Shown one piece after another: positions 45,476 through 54,400 of a DNA stretch of 64,000 bases (position 1 is the first letter of the stretch; every line of letters starts with the position of its first letter). Below the pieces are notes generated by a model, which worked only from the letters and a program-made list of their open reading frames with translations, ran no database searches and was not told where the DNA came from. The DNA comes from Roseiflexus sp. (GTDB lineage: Bacteria; Chloroflexota; Chloroflexia; Chloroflexales; Roseiflexaceae): the NCBI GenBank assembly GCA_025062325.1, contig JANXAL010000112.1, positions 48,463 through 112,462 on the forward strand. Reading direction: 5' to 3'. The position numbers were made by a program, and so were the translations under genes.

Positions 45476-47659
45476 CTACTCCAGCGATTCGAGCAACAAT
45501 TCTGCCATATCCTTGCGTGCCAGTTGTTCATCGACGCCAGCGTTCTTTGCCGCGTCCTCGAACATAACCATGCAGAAGGGACAGGCGAGCGCCAGGGTTT
45601 CCGGCTTCTCCTGCATCAACTGCTCCAGCCGGATGGCATTTACGCTCCGCTTGCCCCATCCCTCCATCCAGACATTACCGCCGCCGCCGCCGCAGCACAT
45701 TGCACGTTCACGGTTCCAGTCGGGCGCTTCGACGAGCTGCACGCCGGGGATAGAGCGCAGCACGTTACGCGGCGCGTCGTAAATGTCGTTGTAGCGACCA
45801 ATGTAGCACGGGTCGTGGTAGACGACCTTTTGCTTGATCGGTCGCTTCGGGGTCAGTTTGCCTTCGCGCACCAACTGCGCCAGCAGCTCGGTGTGGTGAA
45901 TGACCTCGTAATCGATGCCAGCGCGCCCGCCAAACTGCGGATACTCGTTCTTGAGGGTATTGAAGCAGTGGGCGCAGGTCGTGACAATCTTCTTGAACTT
46001 ATACTGGTGCATCGTCTCGATATTCGTCTGCGCCTGCGCCTGGAACAGCAACTCCTCACCCATCCGCCGCGCCGGATCGCCGGTGCAACTCTCTTCCTCG
46101 CCGAGGATCGCAAAATCAACGCCGGCGCGCGTTAGCAGTTGCACCATCGCACGCGCGACACGCTTCGAGCGCTCGTCGTAGGCTGGCGCACACCCGACCC
46201 AGTAGAGCACTTCGGCGCTCCCTTTCTCGGCCATAGTCGGCACGTCCAGTCCGTCGGCCCAGGCGGTCCGCTCGCGCGCTGGCAGGCGCCACGGATTCCC
46301 GGCGCGCTCGATGCCCTCCAGCACCCGCTTGACGTTCGACGGCACCTCGCTGCGGATCATCGTCAGGTTGCGGCGCACGTCGACAATCAGATCGACGTGC
46401 TCGATCATCGCCGGGCACTCTTCCATACAAGCGCGGCAGGTCGTGCAGGACCAGATTTCATTCTCAGTGTAGATTCCGTGCTCGATCAACGACAGCGTCT
46501 CACGGTCGCCATCGATCTTTGCGTATACAAACTGGCGTTCGGAGATCGGCTTGGGCGCCTCGTTGTACTGGTCGGTCGTCAGCACCGCATGCGCACGCCC
46601 CAGACTGCCGTCGTGGAGCAACACCGGCTCGCCGCGCTGCAGGTTCGCCATTTTGGTGATCAGGAACTTGGGCGAGAGTTGCGAACCCGACGCATAGGCC
46701 GGGCATTTCGACTGACAGCGCCCACACTGCATGCAGGCATCGAAATCGAGTCGCTGCTTCCAGGTGCAGTCCGCCAGCGTTGCTATGCCAAGGCGCGGTT
46801 CATCCTTCTCGATTTCAGCTTCCAGGTTTGGAATGGGGGTCAACGCCCCTTTCGGCTCCAGATCACGGAAAAACGTGTTCAGCGGTGTGTAGAAGATGTG
46901 CTGGAGCTTGGAGAATGGAATCGATGCAATGAAGGCAAACGTCACCAGCGTGTGGCTGAACCAGAAGAACAGGTGCAACCCCAATCCGATAGGGCTGCCG
47001 TCGCCCAAACCGATATTCCGAAAGATGATCGCCAGACCATAGCCGACGAACGCACGCGGCGCCCAATCCTGCGTGAAAACCGGAATGCCGCCAATTGTTT
47101 GGTTCGCTAGCCGCAACCCTTCGATGAAGTAACCGCTGACGCCAATGTACCCGAGCACCGCCAGCGCCCACAGATCGGTCCGCCGGTTGTGCAGCCGGTC
47201 GGGATACTTTGTATATCGACGGTATGCCATCCAGAGAATGCCAGCAATGAATGCTAGCCCCATGAAATCCATGATCAGCTCATAGTTCTTGTAGAACTCG
47301 CCAACCAGGATTTTCCCGGCATCTTTCCCCATCAGCGGGATGGTGAAGTCCTCCTCGACTGCGATAATGTCGGTGCCGATGAACAGCGCCAGAAATCCAA
47401 AGAAAACCAGCGCGTGCATAATACCGGGGCGTCGGTCTTTGAGGGTCTTCTTTTGACCAAAGACCTGAACCAGAAATTCGACGGTGCGCGCGCCAAGGTT
47501 GTTGATCCGCGCATCGGGACGCCCTTTGCGCCAGCGGTTGACGTCGCGCAGCACGCCCCACGTCATCACTGCCAGAACGATGATTGCAGAACCGTATACG
47601 GTCAGTGAACCAAGCGTCTCACCGACATTCCAGTAAATCTCACGGATGGCTTCGGTCAT
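45476..47659 (-). CDS. Membrane-bound heterodisulfide-reductase-like Fe-S oxidoreductase (HdrD/E fusion type)
   Basis: A 727-residue respiratory-chain protein. The N-terminal half has about six membrane helices in a NarI/HdrE-like b-type cytochrome region (RRPGIMHALVFFGFLALFIGTDI; HLFFWFSHTLVTFAFIASIPFSKLQHI), with His residues suited to haem ligation. Two 4Fe-4S motifs follow (CMQCGRCQSKCP near 325, CTTCRACMEECP near 420). Two CCG domains end it (TTCAHCFNTLKNEYP; HDPCYIGRYND; MCCGGGGGNVWME). It likely passes electrons between a cytoplasmic donor and the quinone pool. GGGGAG precedes the ATG. The TAG stop runs directly into purine-rich repeat words. Confidence 0.88.
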   Translation of the reverse strand: MTEAIREIYWNVGETLGSLTVYGSAIIVLAVMTWGVLRDVNRWRKGRPDARINNLGARTVEFLVQVFGQKKTLKDRRPGIMHALVFFGFLALFIGTDIIAVEEDFTIPLMGKDAGKILVGEFYKNYELIMDFMGLAFIAGILWMAYRRYTKYPDRLHNRRTDLWALAVLGYIGVSGYFIEGLRLANQTIGGIPVFTQDWAPRAFVGYGLAIIFRNIGLGDGSPIGLGLHLFFWFSHTLVTFAFIASIPFSKLQHIFYTPLNTFFRDLEPKGALTPIPNLEAEIEKDEPRLGIATLADCTWKQRLDFDACMQCGRCQSKCPAYASGSQLSPKFLITKMANLQRGEPVLLHDGSLGRAHAVLTTDQYNEAPKPISERQFVYAKIDGDRETLSLIEHGIYTENEIWSCTTCRACMEECPAMIEHVDLIVDVRRNLTMIRSEVPSNVKRVLEGIERAGNPWRLPARERTAWADGLDVPTMAEKGSAEVLYWVGCAPAYDERSKRVARAMVQLLTRAGVDFAILGEEESCTGDPARRMGEELLFQAQAQTNIETMHQYKFKKIVTTCAHCFNTLKNEYPQFGGRAGIDYEVIHHTELLAQLVREGKLTPKRPIKQKVVYHDPCYIGRYNDIYDAPRNVLRSIPGVQLVEAPDWNRERAMCCGGGGGNVWMEGWGKRSVNAIRLEQLMQEKPETLALACPFCMVMFEDAAKNAGVDEQLARKDMAELLLESLE

Positions 47660-47801
47660 ACGGAGCTCCCCAGGGCCTCAGGGCCAGAACTATGATGGCG
47701 TTTTTCCAGGCGTCCGCCACAGCGAGGGATAGATGGAACTCAGGCGGGGCGCATCACTGCGCAATGCACGCGAATGAAAGCAGATGTGTCAACGCTTCCG
47801 T

Positions 47802-47830
47802 AGCATATCACGAACGGTGCATCGCGTCAA
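47802..47830 (-). promoter_or_regulatory. Sigma-70-type promoter for the Hdr-type gene
   Basis: On the minus strand TTGACG (47825-47830) and TATGCT (47802-47807) are separated by 17 bases. The predicted leader is about 135 bases. An alternative TTGACA lies about 37 bases further downstream, with a weaker -10. Confidence 0.5.
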
Positions 47831-47995
47831 AACAGCGCATAAGATGCACAGAGCGCGTGCAAATACTTTACATTGCACCAATATGCTGCGCAGATCGTCA
47901 CAATCCTATCATGCAGGAGCATAGGGCGGAGAGAAGAGGGAGTTTCATGAGGTTAAAGGTTCGTAACCGGTTCTGGCAGTGCTTTTGATACCTTA

Positions 47996-48598
47996 TCACT
48001 CGCGTGCCGGTTGGGCAATCACCACATAGCGATCCGTGCTATCCACCACGTGTACGGGATGCAAACCAGCCTGGCGCAACAGCACCGTCAGCGCGGCGGG
48101 ATCGGGCAGGCAATCCTGAGCTACTGCACCGCCTGCCTGTCGATGAATCGCATTGATCGCCTCACGACCATTGGCATGACAGATGACCAGCGTACCATTC
48201 GATGTGAGGCAGCGACGGAGGGCGCGTAATGTGGCAACGCTGTCTGTGAAGTGCGGGAAGACGGCATTGCAGATGATCCAGTCAAACGTCCGATCACGCA
48301 GTGGCGGATGCTCGGCGTCAGCCTGAATGCACAGATCAGCGCCTCCCCTAGCAACGGCGTGTCGCAGCATGCGCCTAGAAATATCCAGCCCAACCAGCCG
48401 ACCGTCCTTGCCGAGAAGCGGTCGGAGCAGTCCAAACAACACGCCGGCGCCGCAGCCGACATCAAGCACCCGGGCGGCAGGAGGAATACCAAGCCCGGTA
48501 ATGATGTCGGTCAAACGCGCCAGCATGTCCGGACGCTCCATGGCTTCCCAGGAGTCGGCCAGTTGATCAAAAAACGCCTGTTTCTCACGCCACCCCAT
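47996..48598 (-). CDS. Class I SAM-dependent methyltransferase
   Basis: A 200-residue small-molecule-type methyltransferase. Motif I is VLDVGCGAGVLFGLLRPLLG near residue 48, followed by GLDISRRMLRHA, then FDWIICNAVFPHF and LRRCLTSNGTLVICHANGREAINAIH. It resembles UbiE/arsenite-type enzymes in layout, but no metal or arsenic motif is present. ATG 48598 was chosen (MGWREKQAFFDQLADSWE) because the upstream part of the longer frame lacks homology and crosses the preceding terminator. The substrate is unknown. Confidence 0.85.
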   Translation of the reverse strand: MGWREKQAFFDQLADSWEAMERPDMLARLTDIITGLGIPPAARVLDVGCGAGVLFGLLRPLLGKDGRLVGLDISRRMLRHAVARGGADLCIQADAEHPPLRDRTFDWIICNAVFPHFTDSVATLRALRRCLTSNGTLVICHANGREAINAIHRQAGGAVAQDCLPDPAALTVLLRQAGLHPVHVVDSTDRYVVIAQPARE

Positions 48599-48704
48599 AT
48601 CGCACGCACCTGCGAAGTAGAGCGTGAAGCCGATGTGAGCATGAGCGTAGCACAATGCAGCAAAAGCGTCAAAATGCACCCAATGAGAGGTTATGCCCAA
48701 AAGC

Positions 48705-48740
48705 GCAGATGGGGCAGACATCCGCGCCTGCCCCATCTGC
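48705..48740 (-). terminator. Intrinsic terminator of the 32-residue membrane protein gene
   Basis: A perfect 13-bp stem (GCAGATGGGGCAG with CTGCCCCATCTGC) surrounds a 10-base loop. On the minus strand it is followed by TTTTGGGC. It begins 30 bases after the small gene's stop codon. Confidence 0.82.
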
Positions 48741-48770
48741 ATTACCTGCTGGCCGCGTCGCTGCCCTCCA

Positions 48771-48869
48771 CTACCGCGACTCTGGCTTGCCCGACATGAT
48801 CATTGACAGGAAGAACAACGCTCCGACAATCAGTATGATGGTGAAGAAAGCCACCAGAAACGGCGTCAT
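48771..48869 (-). CDS. Small single-span membrane protein of 32 residues
   Basis: A short gene starting at ATG 48869. The peptide begins MTPFLVAFFTIILIVG and ends MSGKPESR: one hydrophobic helix of about 24 residues with a short, charged C-terminal tail. Support is unusually complete for so short a gene. GGAGGGAG lies about 7 bases before the ATG, a consensus promoter with 17-base spacing lies about 75 bases upstream, and a perfect 13-bp terminator follows the stop. It is thus a self-contained transcription unit. I do not recognise the protein; single-helix accessory subunits of respiratory or photosynthetic complexes and small stress proteins have this form. Confidence 0.78.
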   Translation of the reverse strand: MTPFLVAFFTIILIVGALFFLSMIMSGKPESR

Positions 48870-48942
48870 AATCTGCCTCCCTCCAGCCTAAGAGTCAGAT
48901 GACGGATTTTTTATTGAACAATTTTCTTTTCGCTACTGCTTA

Positions 48943-48971
48943 AGTATATCACGCTCCAGAATAACGTGCAA
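48943..48971 (-). promoter_or_regulatory. Consensus-like promoter of the 32-residue protein gene
   Basis: On the minus strand the -35 box TTGCAC (48966-48971) and the -10 box TATACT (48943-48948) are 17 bases apart. Just upstream (48980-49045) the DNA is strikingly A/T-rich in an otherwise GC-rich window and could act as an UP element. Confidence 0.75.
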
Positions 48972-49221
48972 GAATTTCCGAAGCGAAAAAGGTTTGTTTT
49001 TGCTTCTTTCTAACAAATATCTAACATTATTCTAATGAAACCTTTTGACTATTGCTATCGCTCGATTTTTCTGCGAGAGCGATTGCGCTCGGGAGGTGTG
49101 TTCATTCGCTGTTAGGAAGAGGGATCCTCCGTTCCGACGGAGACGAGATTGCCAACCACTGTGCCGCTGCGCCCAAGCAGCAGAACAACACTTTTGCGCT
49201 CCAGCGCAATAATGCATCCTG
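48972..49221. other. A/T-rich intergenic region
   Basis: Bases 48980-49045 are markedly A/T-rich. They include a hairpin pairing GAAGC-g-AAAAA (48980-48990) with TTTTTGCTTC (48997-49006). This lies just upstream of the small gene's -35 box. The rest, to the alcohol dehydrogenase stop, holds no recognised gene. Confidence 0.5.
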
Positions 49222-50247
49222 TTATTCCTCGACCTGTAGCACGATTTTCACTGCGCGTGTCGCGCCCGCGATCAACTCCTCGAATGCCGCCGGTCCAGCC
49301 GCCAGTGGCCGTTCTTCGAGCCAGTCGCCGTCGAGCGAAACCCGTCCCATCGCCAGCAGGTCGAGCGCTCGTTGGAAATCCGTATCGCTATAGGCAAAGC
49401 TGCCGACGACCGTGATCTCTTGGCGAACGACGTGATTAGCAGCAAAGACCGACTCTTCTTCGTGCAAGCCAATAAGCACCGCCCGTCCGCCGGGTGTTAC
49501 GGCGCGCACTGCCTGGTCGCGCGTGACAGTCAGGCCAACGGCATCAATAGCGGCGTCAGCGCCGCCTGGCGCAAACGCCTGCACCGCTGCGAGCACATTG
49601 TCGCGTGCGTTGACTGTCGCGGTTGCGCCCCAGGCGCGTGCCATCGCGAGTCGCCGTTCGGAGACATCGCTGACCAGGACTCGTTCGACGCCAGCAGCGC
49701 GCGCAGCAATCAGGCACAGCAGTCCGATCGGTCCTGCGCCCAGAATAACGAGGCGCTGCGGTGCATCGGCGTGCGCCACAGCACGCACGCCGCATGCCAG
49801 CGGCTCAGTGAGCGAACCCAGGGTCAGCGATACATGATCCGGCAGCGGAACGCAGAGGTGCGCAGGAACCGCCACATACCCGGCGAAAGCGCCCGGACGG
49901 TGCGCACCGATCAGTTGTCGATGGCGACACAGGTTGTTCTTCCCCGACTGACAGAGATCGCACGCACCGCATGTCAGCAATGGGTTAATCGTGACCCGTG
50001 TGCCAGCCCGCGCGGGTGAGCCATGACTCAGTGATGCGTCGCTATCGAAAGCAATCCGTCCGGCCGCTTCATGCCCCATGATGAGCGGCGGCCTGCGCAG
50101 ACTGTTCTGACCCAGGTACCCGCTTAGTTCCGACCCGCAGATCCCAACCGCCGCCACTTCGACCAGCACTTCACCCGGTCCTGGCGATGGCACGGGTTCA
50201 TGCCGCAATTCCATCTTCCGCGGTCCCAGCCAGACCAGCGCATCCAT
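49222..50247 (-). CDS. Zinc-dependent alcohol/polyol dehydrogenase (MDR family)
   Basis: A 341-residue NAD(P)-dependent oxidoreductase. It has catalytic-zinc residues in VGICGSELSG and MGHEAAGRI, a structural zinc site CGACDLCQSGKNNLC near residue 90, and the Rossmann motif ILGAGPIGLLCLIAARA near 165. Overall it resembles polyol, galactitol-phosphate or threonine dehydrogenases; the exact substrate cannot be read. The start MDALVWLGPRKMEL at ATG 50247 fits the family. The longer frame to 50331 begins inside a repeat region. No strong ribosome-binding site is seen. Confidence 0.88.
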   Translation of the reverse strand: MDALVWLGPRKMELRHEPVPSPGPGEVLVEVAAVGICGSELSGYLGQNSLRRPPLIMGHEAAGRIAFDSDASLSHGSPARAGTRVTINPLLTCGACDLCQSGKNNLCRHRQLIGAHRPGAFAGYVAVPAHLCVPLPDHVSLTLGSLTEPLACGVRAVAHADAPQRLVILGAGPIGLLCLIAARAAGVERVLVSDVSERRLAMARAWGATATVNARDNVLAAVQAFAPGGADAAIDAVGLTVTRDQAVRAVTPGGRAVLIGLHEEESVFAANHVVRQEITVVGSFAYSDTDFQRALDLLAMGRVSLDGDWLEERPLAAGPAAFEELIAGATRAVKIVLQVEE

Positions 50248-50289
50248 GGCGTAGGTGTGCGTACCTTTCACCTGCACTCCTTGCACCTG

Positions 50290-50563
50290 CTCTTTGAACC
50301 ACAGAGACACAGAGAGCGCAGAGGGAGCCAATGCGTCTGTTTCGCCGTCGCCTCACTGCGCGCCACCCACCTCGCGCCTCTCTACTGTCAGCGAATGGAG
50401 AGGCGAATAAACGAATGAAAGCGAACACCCCTTGCCGCGCGCCGCCTGTTCCCTTTCAGCGCCAGAGCGCACGACTGTGCGATCCTACCCATCATTCACG
50501 TTTGCAAACCGCAGCCTTCCCGCCGGGTCAACCCCTCACGCCTCACACCTCGCGCCTCACGCC
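50290..50563. repeat. Composite simple-sequence island between the dehydrogenase and hydrolase genes
   Basis: It contains an ACCACAGAGACACAGAG word (50298-50314), then GTCAGCGAATGGAGAGGCG with GAATAAACGAATG (50387-50418). From 50530 to the hydrolase stop it has CCTCACGCCTCACACC-like words. On the hydrolase strand the stop itself reads TGAGGCGTGAGGCGCGAGG, the same word that abuts manA. The middle (50430-50525) holds nothing recognised. Confidence 0.75.
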
Positions 50564-51406
50564 TCAGATATACTCCAGTTGACTCACTCGCCGTCGCCAT
50601 TCGGTCTTGATCTCGACCTGCGTGCCATTGCTCTCCTGAAAATCCATCAACAGGCGGTTGAAGACGTTTGGCTGGTCAAGGAAGGGGAAATGGCTTGAGC
50701 GCGGCAGTTTGATAACCTGTTGCATTGCGGCGCGGTCGTCGTGCAGAAAACGCGCCTGGTCAGGCGAAACAATTGTGTCTTTTTCGCCGAAGACTGCCAG
50801 CAAAGGCGTTTTCAGGCGTTCGAGATCTTCGCGCAGATCGGTCTCGGCAATCGAGGCGATCACGCGCTGCACTACCGTTTCAGAGAGGCTATCAGTATCC
50901 TCGATAATTTCGTTCAAAATCTGCGGATAATCAACATTCAACTGACGCATCAGGCGCGCCCAGACATTGCTGGGAGCGGTTCGACCGAAGAAGAGACGCG
51001 ATAGCGCACTAGGCTTGATGTGGTTCTGGATCTGCGATCCCTGGATAGGAGTGCTGACAATCATCAAGCGCGAAAACCGATCTGGATTCTGACTTGCGGC
51101 GCGCAGCGCGACCATTCCGCCCAATCCATGCCCGACAACGCTGGCTTTCGCAATGCCGAGGTGGTTCATGAAGTGCATGACGAGATCAACGTACTCAGCA
51201 ATTGAGAATGCGCCATCACGCCGATCCGATTCGCCGAACCCCCAGAAATCGATGGCGAAGGTGCGATACCGTTCGGCAGCGTGCTCCATCGTCGGCAACC
51301 AGTAGCGCCACGATCCGAGCCAGCTATGCAGGAAGATCACCGGTGCACCGCGACGACCGATGACCTCGTAGTGCACCAATCGATTGTCGACGTGGATTGC
51401 GCTCAT
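50564..51406 (-). CDS. Alpha/beta-hydrolase-fold protein with Gly at the nucleophile position
   Basis: A 280-residue alpha/beta-hydrolase resembling esterases, haloperoxidases and C-C hydrolases. The fold markers VIFLHSWLGSWRYW (oxyanion region), AIDFWGFGESD, the acidic residue in FGEKDTIVSPDQ and the His in RSSHFPFLDQP are all present. The nucleophile elbow is GHGLGG (residues 92-97) where GHSxGG is expected, so the serine is replaced by glycine 94 (codon GGA). It should lack normal hydrolase activity and may bind a ligand or work by another mechanism. It begins at an ATG overlapping the kinase stop (ATGA) and is translated with that kinase. Confidence 0.85.
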   Translation of the reverse strand: MSAIHVDNRLVHYEVIGRRGAPVIFLHSWLGSWRYWLPTMEHAAERYRTFAIDFWGFGESDRRDGAFSIAEYVDLVMHFMNHLGIAKASVVGHGLGGMVALRAASQNPDRFSRLMIVSTPIQGSQIQNHIKPSALSRLFFGRTAPSNVWARLMRQLNVDYPQILNEIIEDTDSLSETVVQRVIASIAETDLREDLERLKTPLLAVFGEKDTIVSPDQARFLHDDRAAMQQVIKLPRSSHFPFLDQPNVFNRLLMDFQESNGTQVEIKTEWRRRVSQLEYI

Positions 51407-54400
51407 GACCGATCCTGATCTGTCGCTTGCGATTCGGACTCCGACGCTGGCTGGGTCAACGGGATGATAAAGCTGAACGTGCTCCCCTTGCCCACCTCGC
51501 TTTCAACCCACATCTGACCGCCGTGCATTTCAACATACGACTTGGCGATCGACAGCCCGAGACCGGTGCCGCCGGCTTCATCACGGAGCGGGTTGTCGGC
51601 GCGATAGAAACGGCGGAAGAGGTGCTGCTGCTGCTCGGGTGAAATGCCGACGCCGTTGTCGATGACATCGACCTGGAGCAATCCAGCAGGATTCAGTCCG
51701 GCGCGTAGTTTGACAGCGCCATTGGGATAGGTATACTTTACCGCGTTTGATGCCAGGTTCAGCACCACCTGTGTCAGGCGCGTCTCGTCAGCCATCACCG
51801 GCGGCGTATGGTCAGCGATCTCAATGCTGAACGACAGGCGCTTGCGTTCGATCTCGGCGCGCAGCGTCTTCGCTACTTCCTCGAAGATGTCACCGATGAA
51901 AACGCTCTCAAAGTTTAGCTTGACCTTATTATCGTCGATCCGTCCAATTTCCAGAATATCGTTGATCAGATTCATGAGGCGGTGCGTATTATTCTTGACC
52001 ACGTTCAGGAACGATATCTGTCCTTCACTGAGCGGCCCGCCGGCGCCGAGCATGAGAAGATCGACATATCCCTTGATCGAGGTGAGCGGAGTGCGCAGTT
52101 CGTGCGAGACGTTGGAGATAAACTCGCGCTTCATGCGGTCGGCTTCAACTTCACGGGTAATATCGTGGAGCACGACTACACTGCCATAAATTGCGTTCCG
52201 TGGGCCCACCCAGGGAGCGAAGTTCAAAGCGATCGATTTGGGTGGGTCTGGCAGCTCCAGCACCCGATTATGGTTCTTTTGCGTTTCGGCGAGGGCCTGC
52301 AGACCCTGACGCAACCCTTCGTGGATGCGCCGGGCGCGTTCAGCGCCTCGCTCACCCTCACAGTACTCAGCGATCCGCGCTAGCGGTTGTTTGACGACGA
52401 ATTGGGCAGGAATGCCCAGAATCTGTTCGGCTGCAGCGTTGTACAGGACGATGTTCTGATCTTCGTCGACGACGATAACGCCTTCGCCCAGGCTCTGCAG
52501 AATAGCCTGGTTCTTACTGTTCTCCTCGCGCTGCTGCGACCACAATTCGCCGCGTTCGGTGGCAATCTCGTTGATGATGGTATAAAGCATCGCGTTGTGG
52601 ATTACAATCGCCACCTCGTTAGCAATGGTCGCCAGCAGTTGCAGTTGATCCTGACCAAAGAAGTTGACCTGCGGGCTGGTCAGAATCAGCACTCCTAACG
52701 GCCCGTCCTGAGTCATCAACGGCGCAGCGATGACTGAACGCACTTCCTCAGCGCGCCCTTCTTCACGCAGCCAGCGCGCATCGTCACGCACATCAGCGAT
52801 GCAGACCGCCTCCCGATGGTGCATGATCCATCCCGACAGCCCCCACCCTTTCTCGAAGGTGATCGGAAAATGCTTCGCTTCGACTGACCCATCGGCATTA
52901 AGCACAGCGCGGCAGATGAGTTGGCCGCTTTGGAGATCCTGAAGCATAATCGAACCGCGCCGCGCTCCGACCGCCTCTGCCGCGAGCGCCAGGGTGCGAT
53001 TCAGAGTGGTTTGCAGATCGAGGCTGGCCGTCAGTTCCAGGGTGATCCTGTGCACCGCCTGCAACCGATCGCGTTCGGCAGCAAGGCGAGCGTTGGCTTC
53101 CTGGAGCGCCAGCGTGCGTTCACTGACCAGTTGCTCAAGTTCAGCGTTGAAGCGCCGCACCTCATCGAACAAGCGTGCGTTGCGGATCGCCTGCGCCGCC
53201 TGGCTTGCCAGCGCGAATGCCAGTTGTGCATCCTCGTCATCATAGGCGCCGACGGTCGTACTATCAACGTTGAGAATGCCGATCACTTCATCGCCAAGCA
53301 ACAGTGGCGCGCCGATCCAGCCGCGAATATGTTCGGTGCCATCATCCGCACTGGAAGGCGGCGCCTCGCGCGCATCGACCAGCACCAGCGGACGACGACT
53401 GTACACAACGCGCGCTAATGAAGGGTCGTCATCGACCGGCAACTGGAGACGCTCGACACGCTCTCGGATCGACTCGTCGAAGCCGCGCGCCGCGACAATG
53501 CGGAGCATATCCCCTTCGCGCAGCATAAGCGAGGCGGTGTCGTAAGGAACGATCCGCGCCAACTGCTCGAGGATCATTGCGAAGATATCGTCGAGCGCCA
53601 GGACACCGGTCATCATTTGCGCCACTTCGCGCAAGGTGTCCGCCACGCGGCGGCGCTCCTGCTCGCTCTGGAACAGACGAACGTTACTCAGTGCAATGGC
53701 GGCTTGATTAGCGACTGTCATCAAGAAACGCTGGGCGTCCTCATCGAACCGTCCCGGCTCATAACTATGCACATTGAGTACGCCGAAGACTTCATCACCC
53801 TGAATAATCGGCGCACCTAGCCAGGAGCAGATCGGCGGCTTATCGGGATCGTCCGGCTGCAGCGCGATTGCATCAACTTCCTGCTGGGTTCGTAGCAGCA
53901 GTGGTCGGCGCTTGAGAATCACGGTAGGCGTCAGTCCACCGGCCAGGTCGTCAAGGACGATAACCTTAGTTTCCCGATCAGGGGCGCGGCGACCATCTTC
54001 GTAGACCAGCGGAAATGTCAGGCGACGCGTCTTAGCATCGTACAGGGCGATGAACGAGTAGGATGTGTCGAGCACCTCGCTCATGCCCCGGTGCAACGCT
54101 TCCAGGATCTCTTCAGTGCTGAGTGAGACATTGATCGCCTGACTAATACGGTTCAACGCCGTCAATTCGGCAATCCGGCGCTCGCGCTCGGCGAACAATC
54201 GCGCATTCTCAAGCGCAATCGCCGCCTGATCAGCAATCCCTGCCAACAATGCCACTTCATCAGCGCTAAACACGCGCTGCGGCACGGTCATTACGCTGAG
54301 GACGCCAATCGTCTGTTCGTGGTAGACAACTGGAACACCCATGAAAGAGGTATACTGATGGTCTCGGTTGAACTGTGGGTAGAGCGATGTGCCATCTTCC

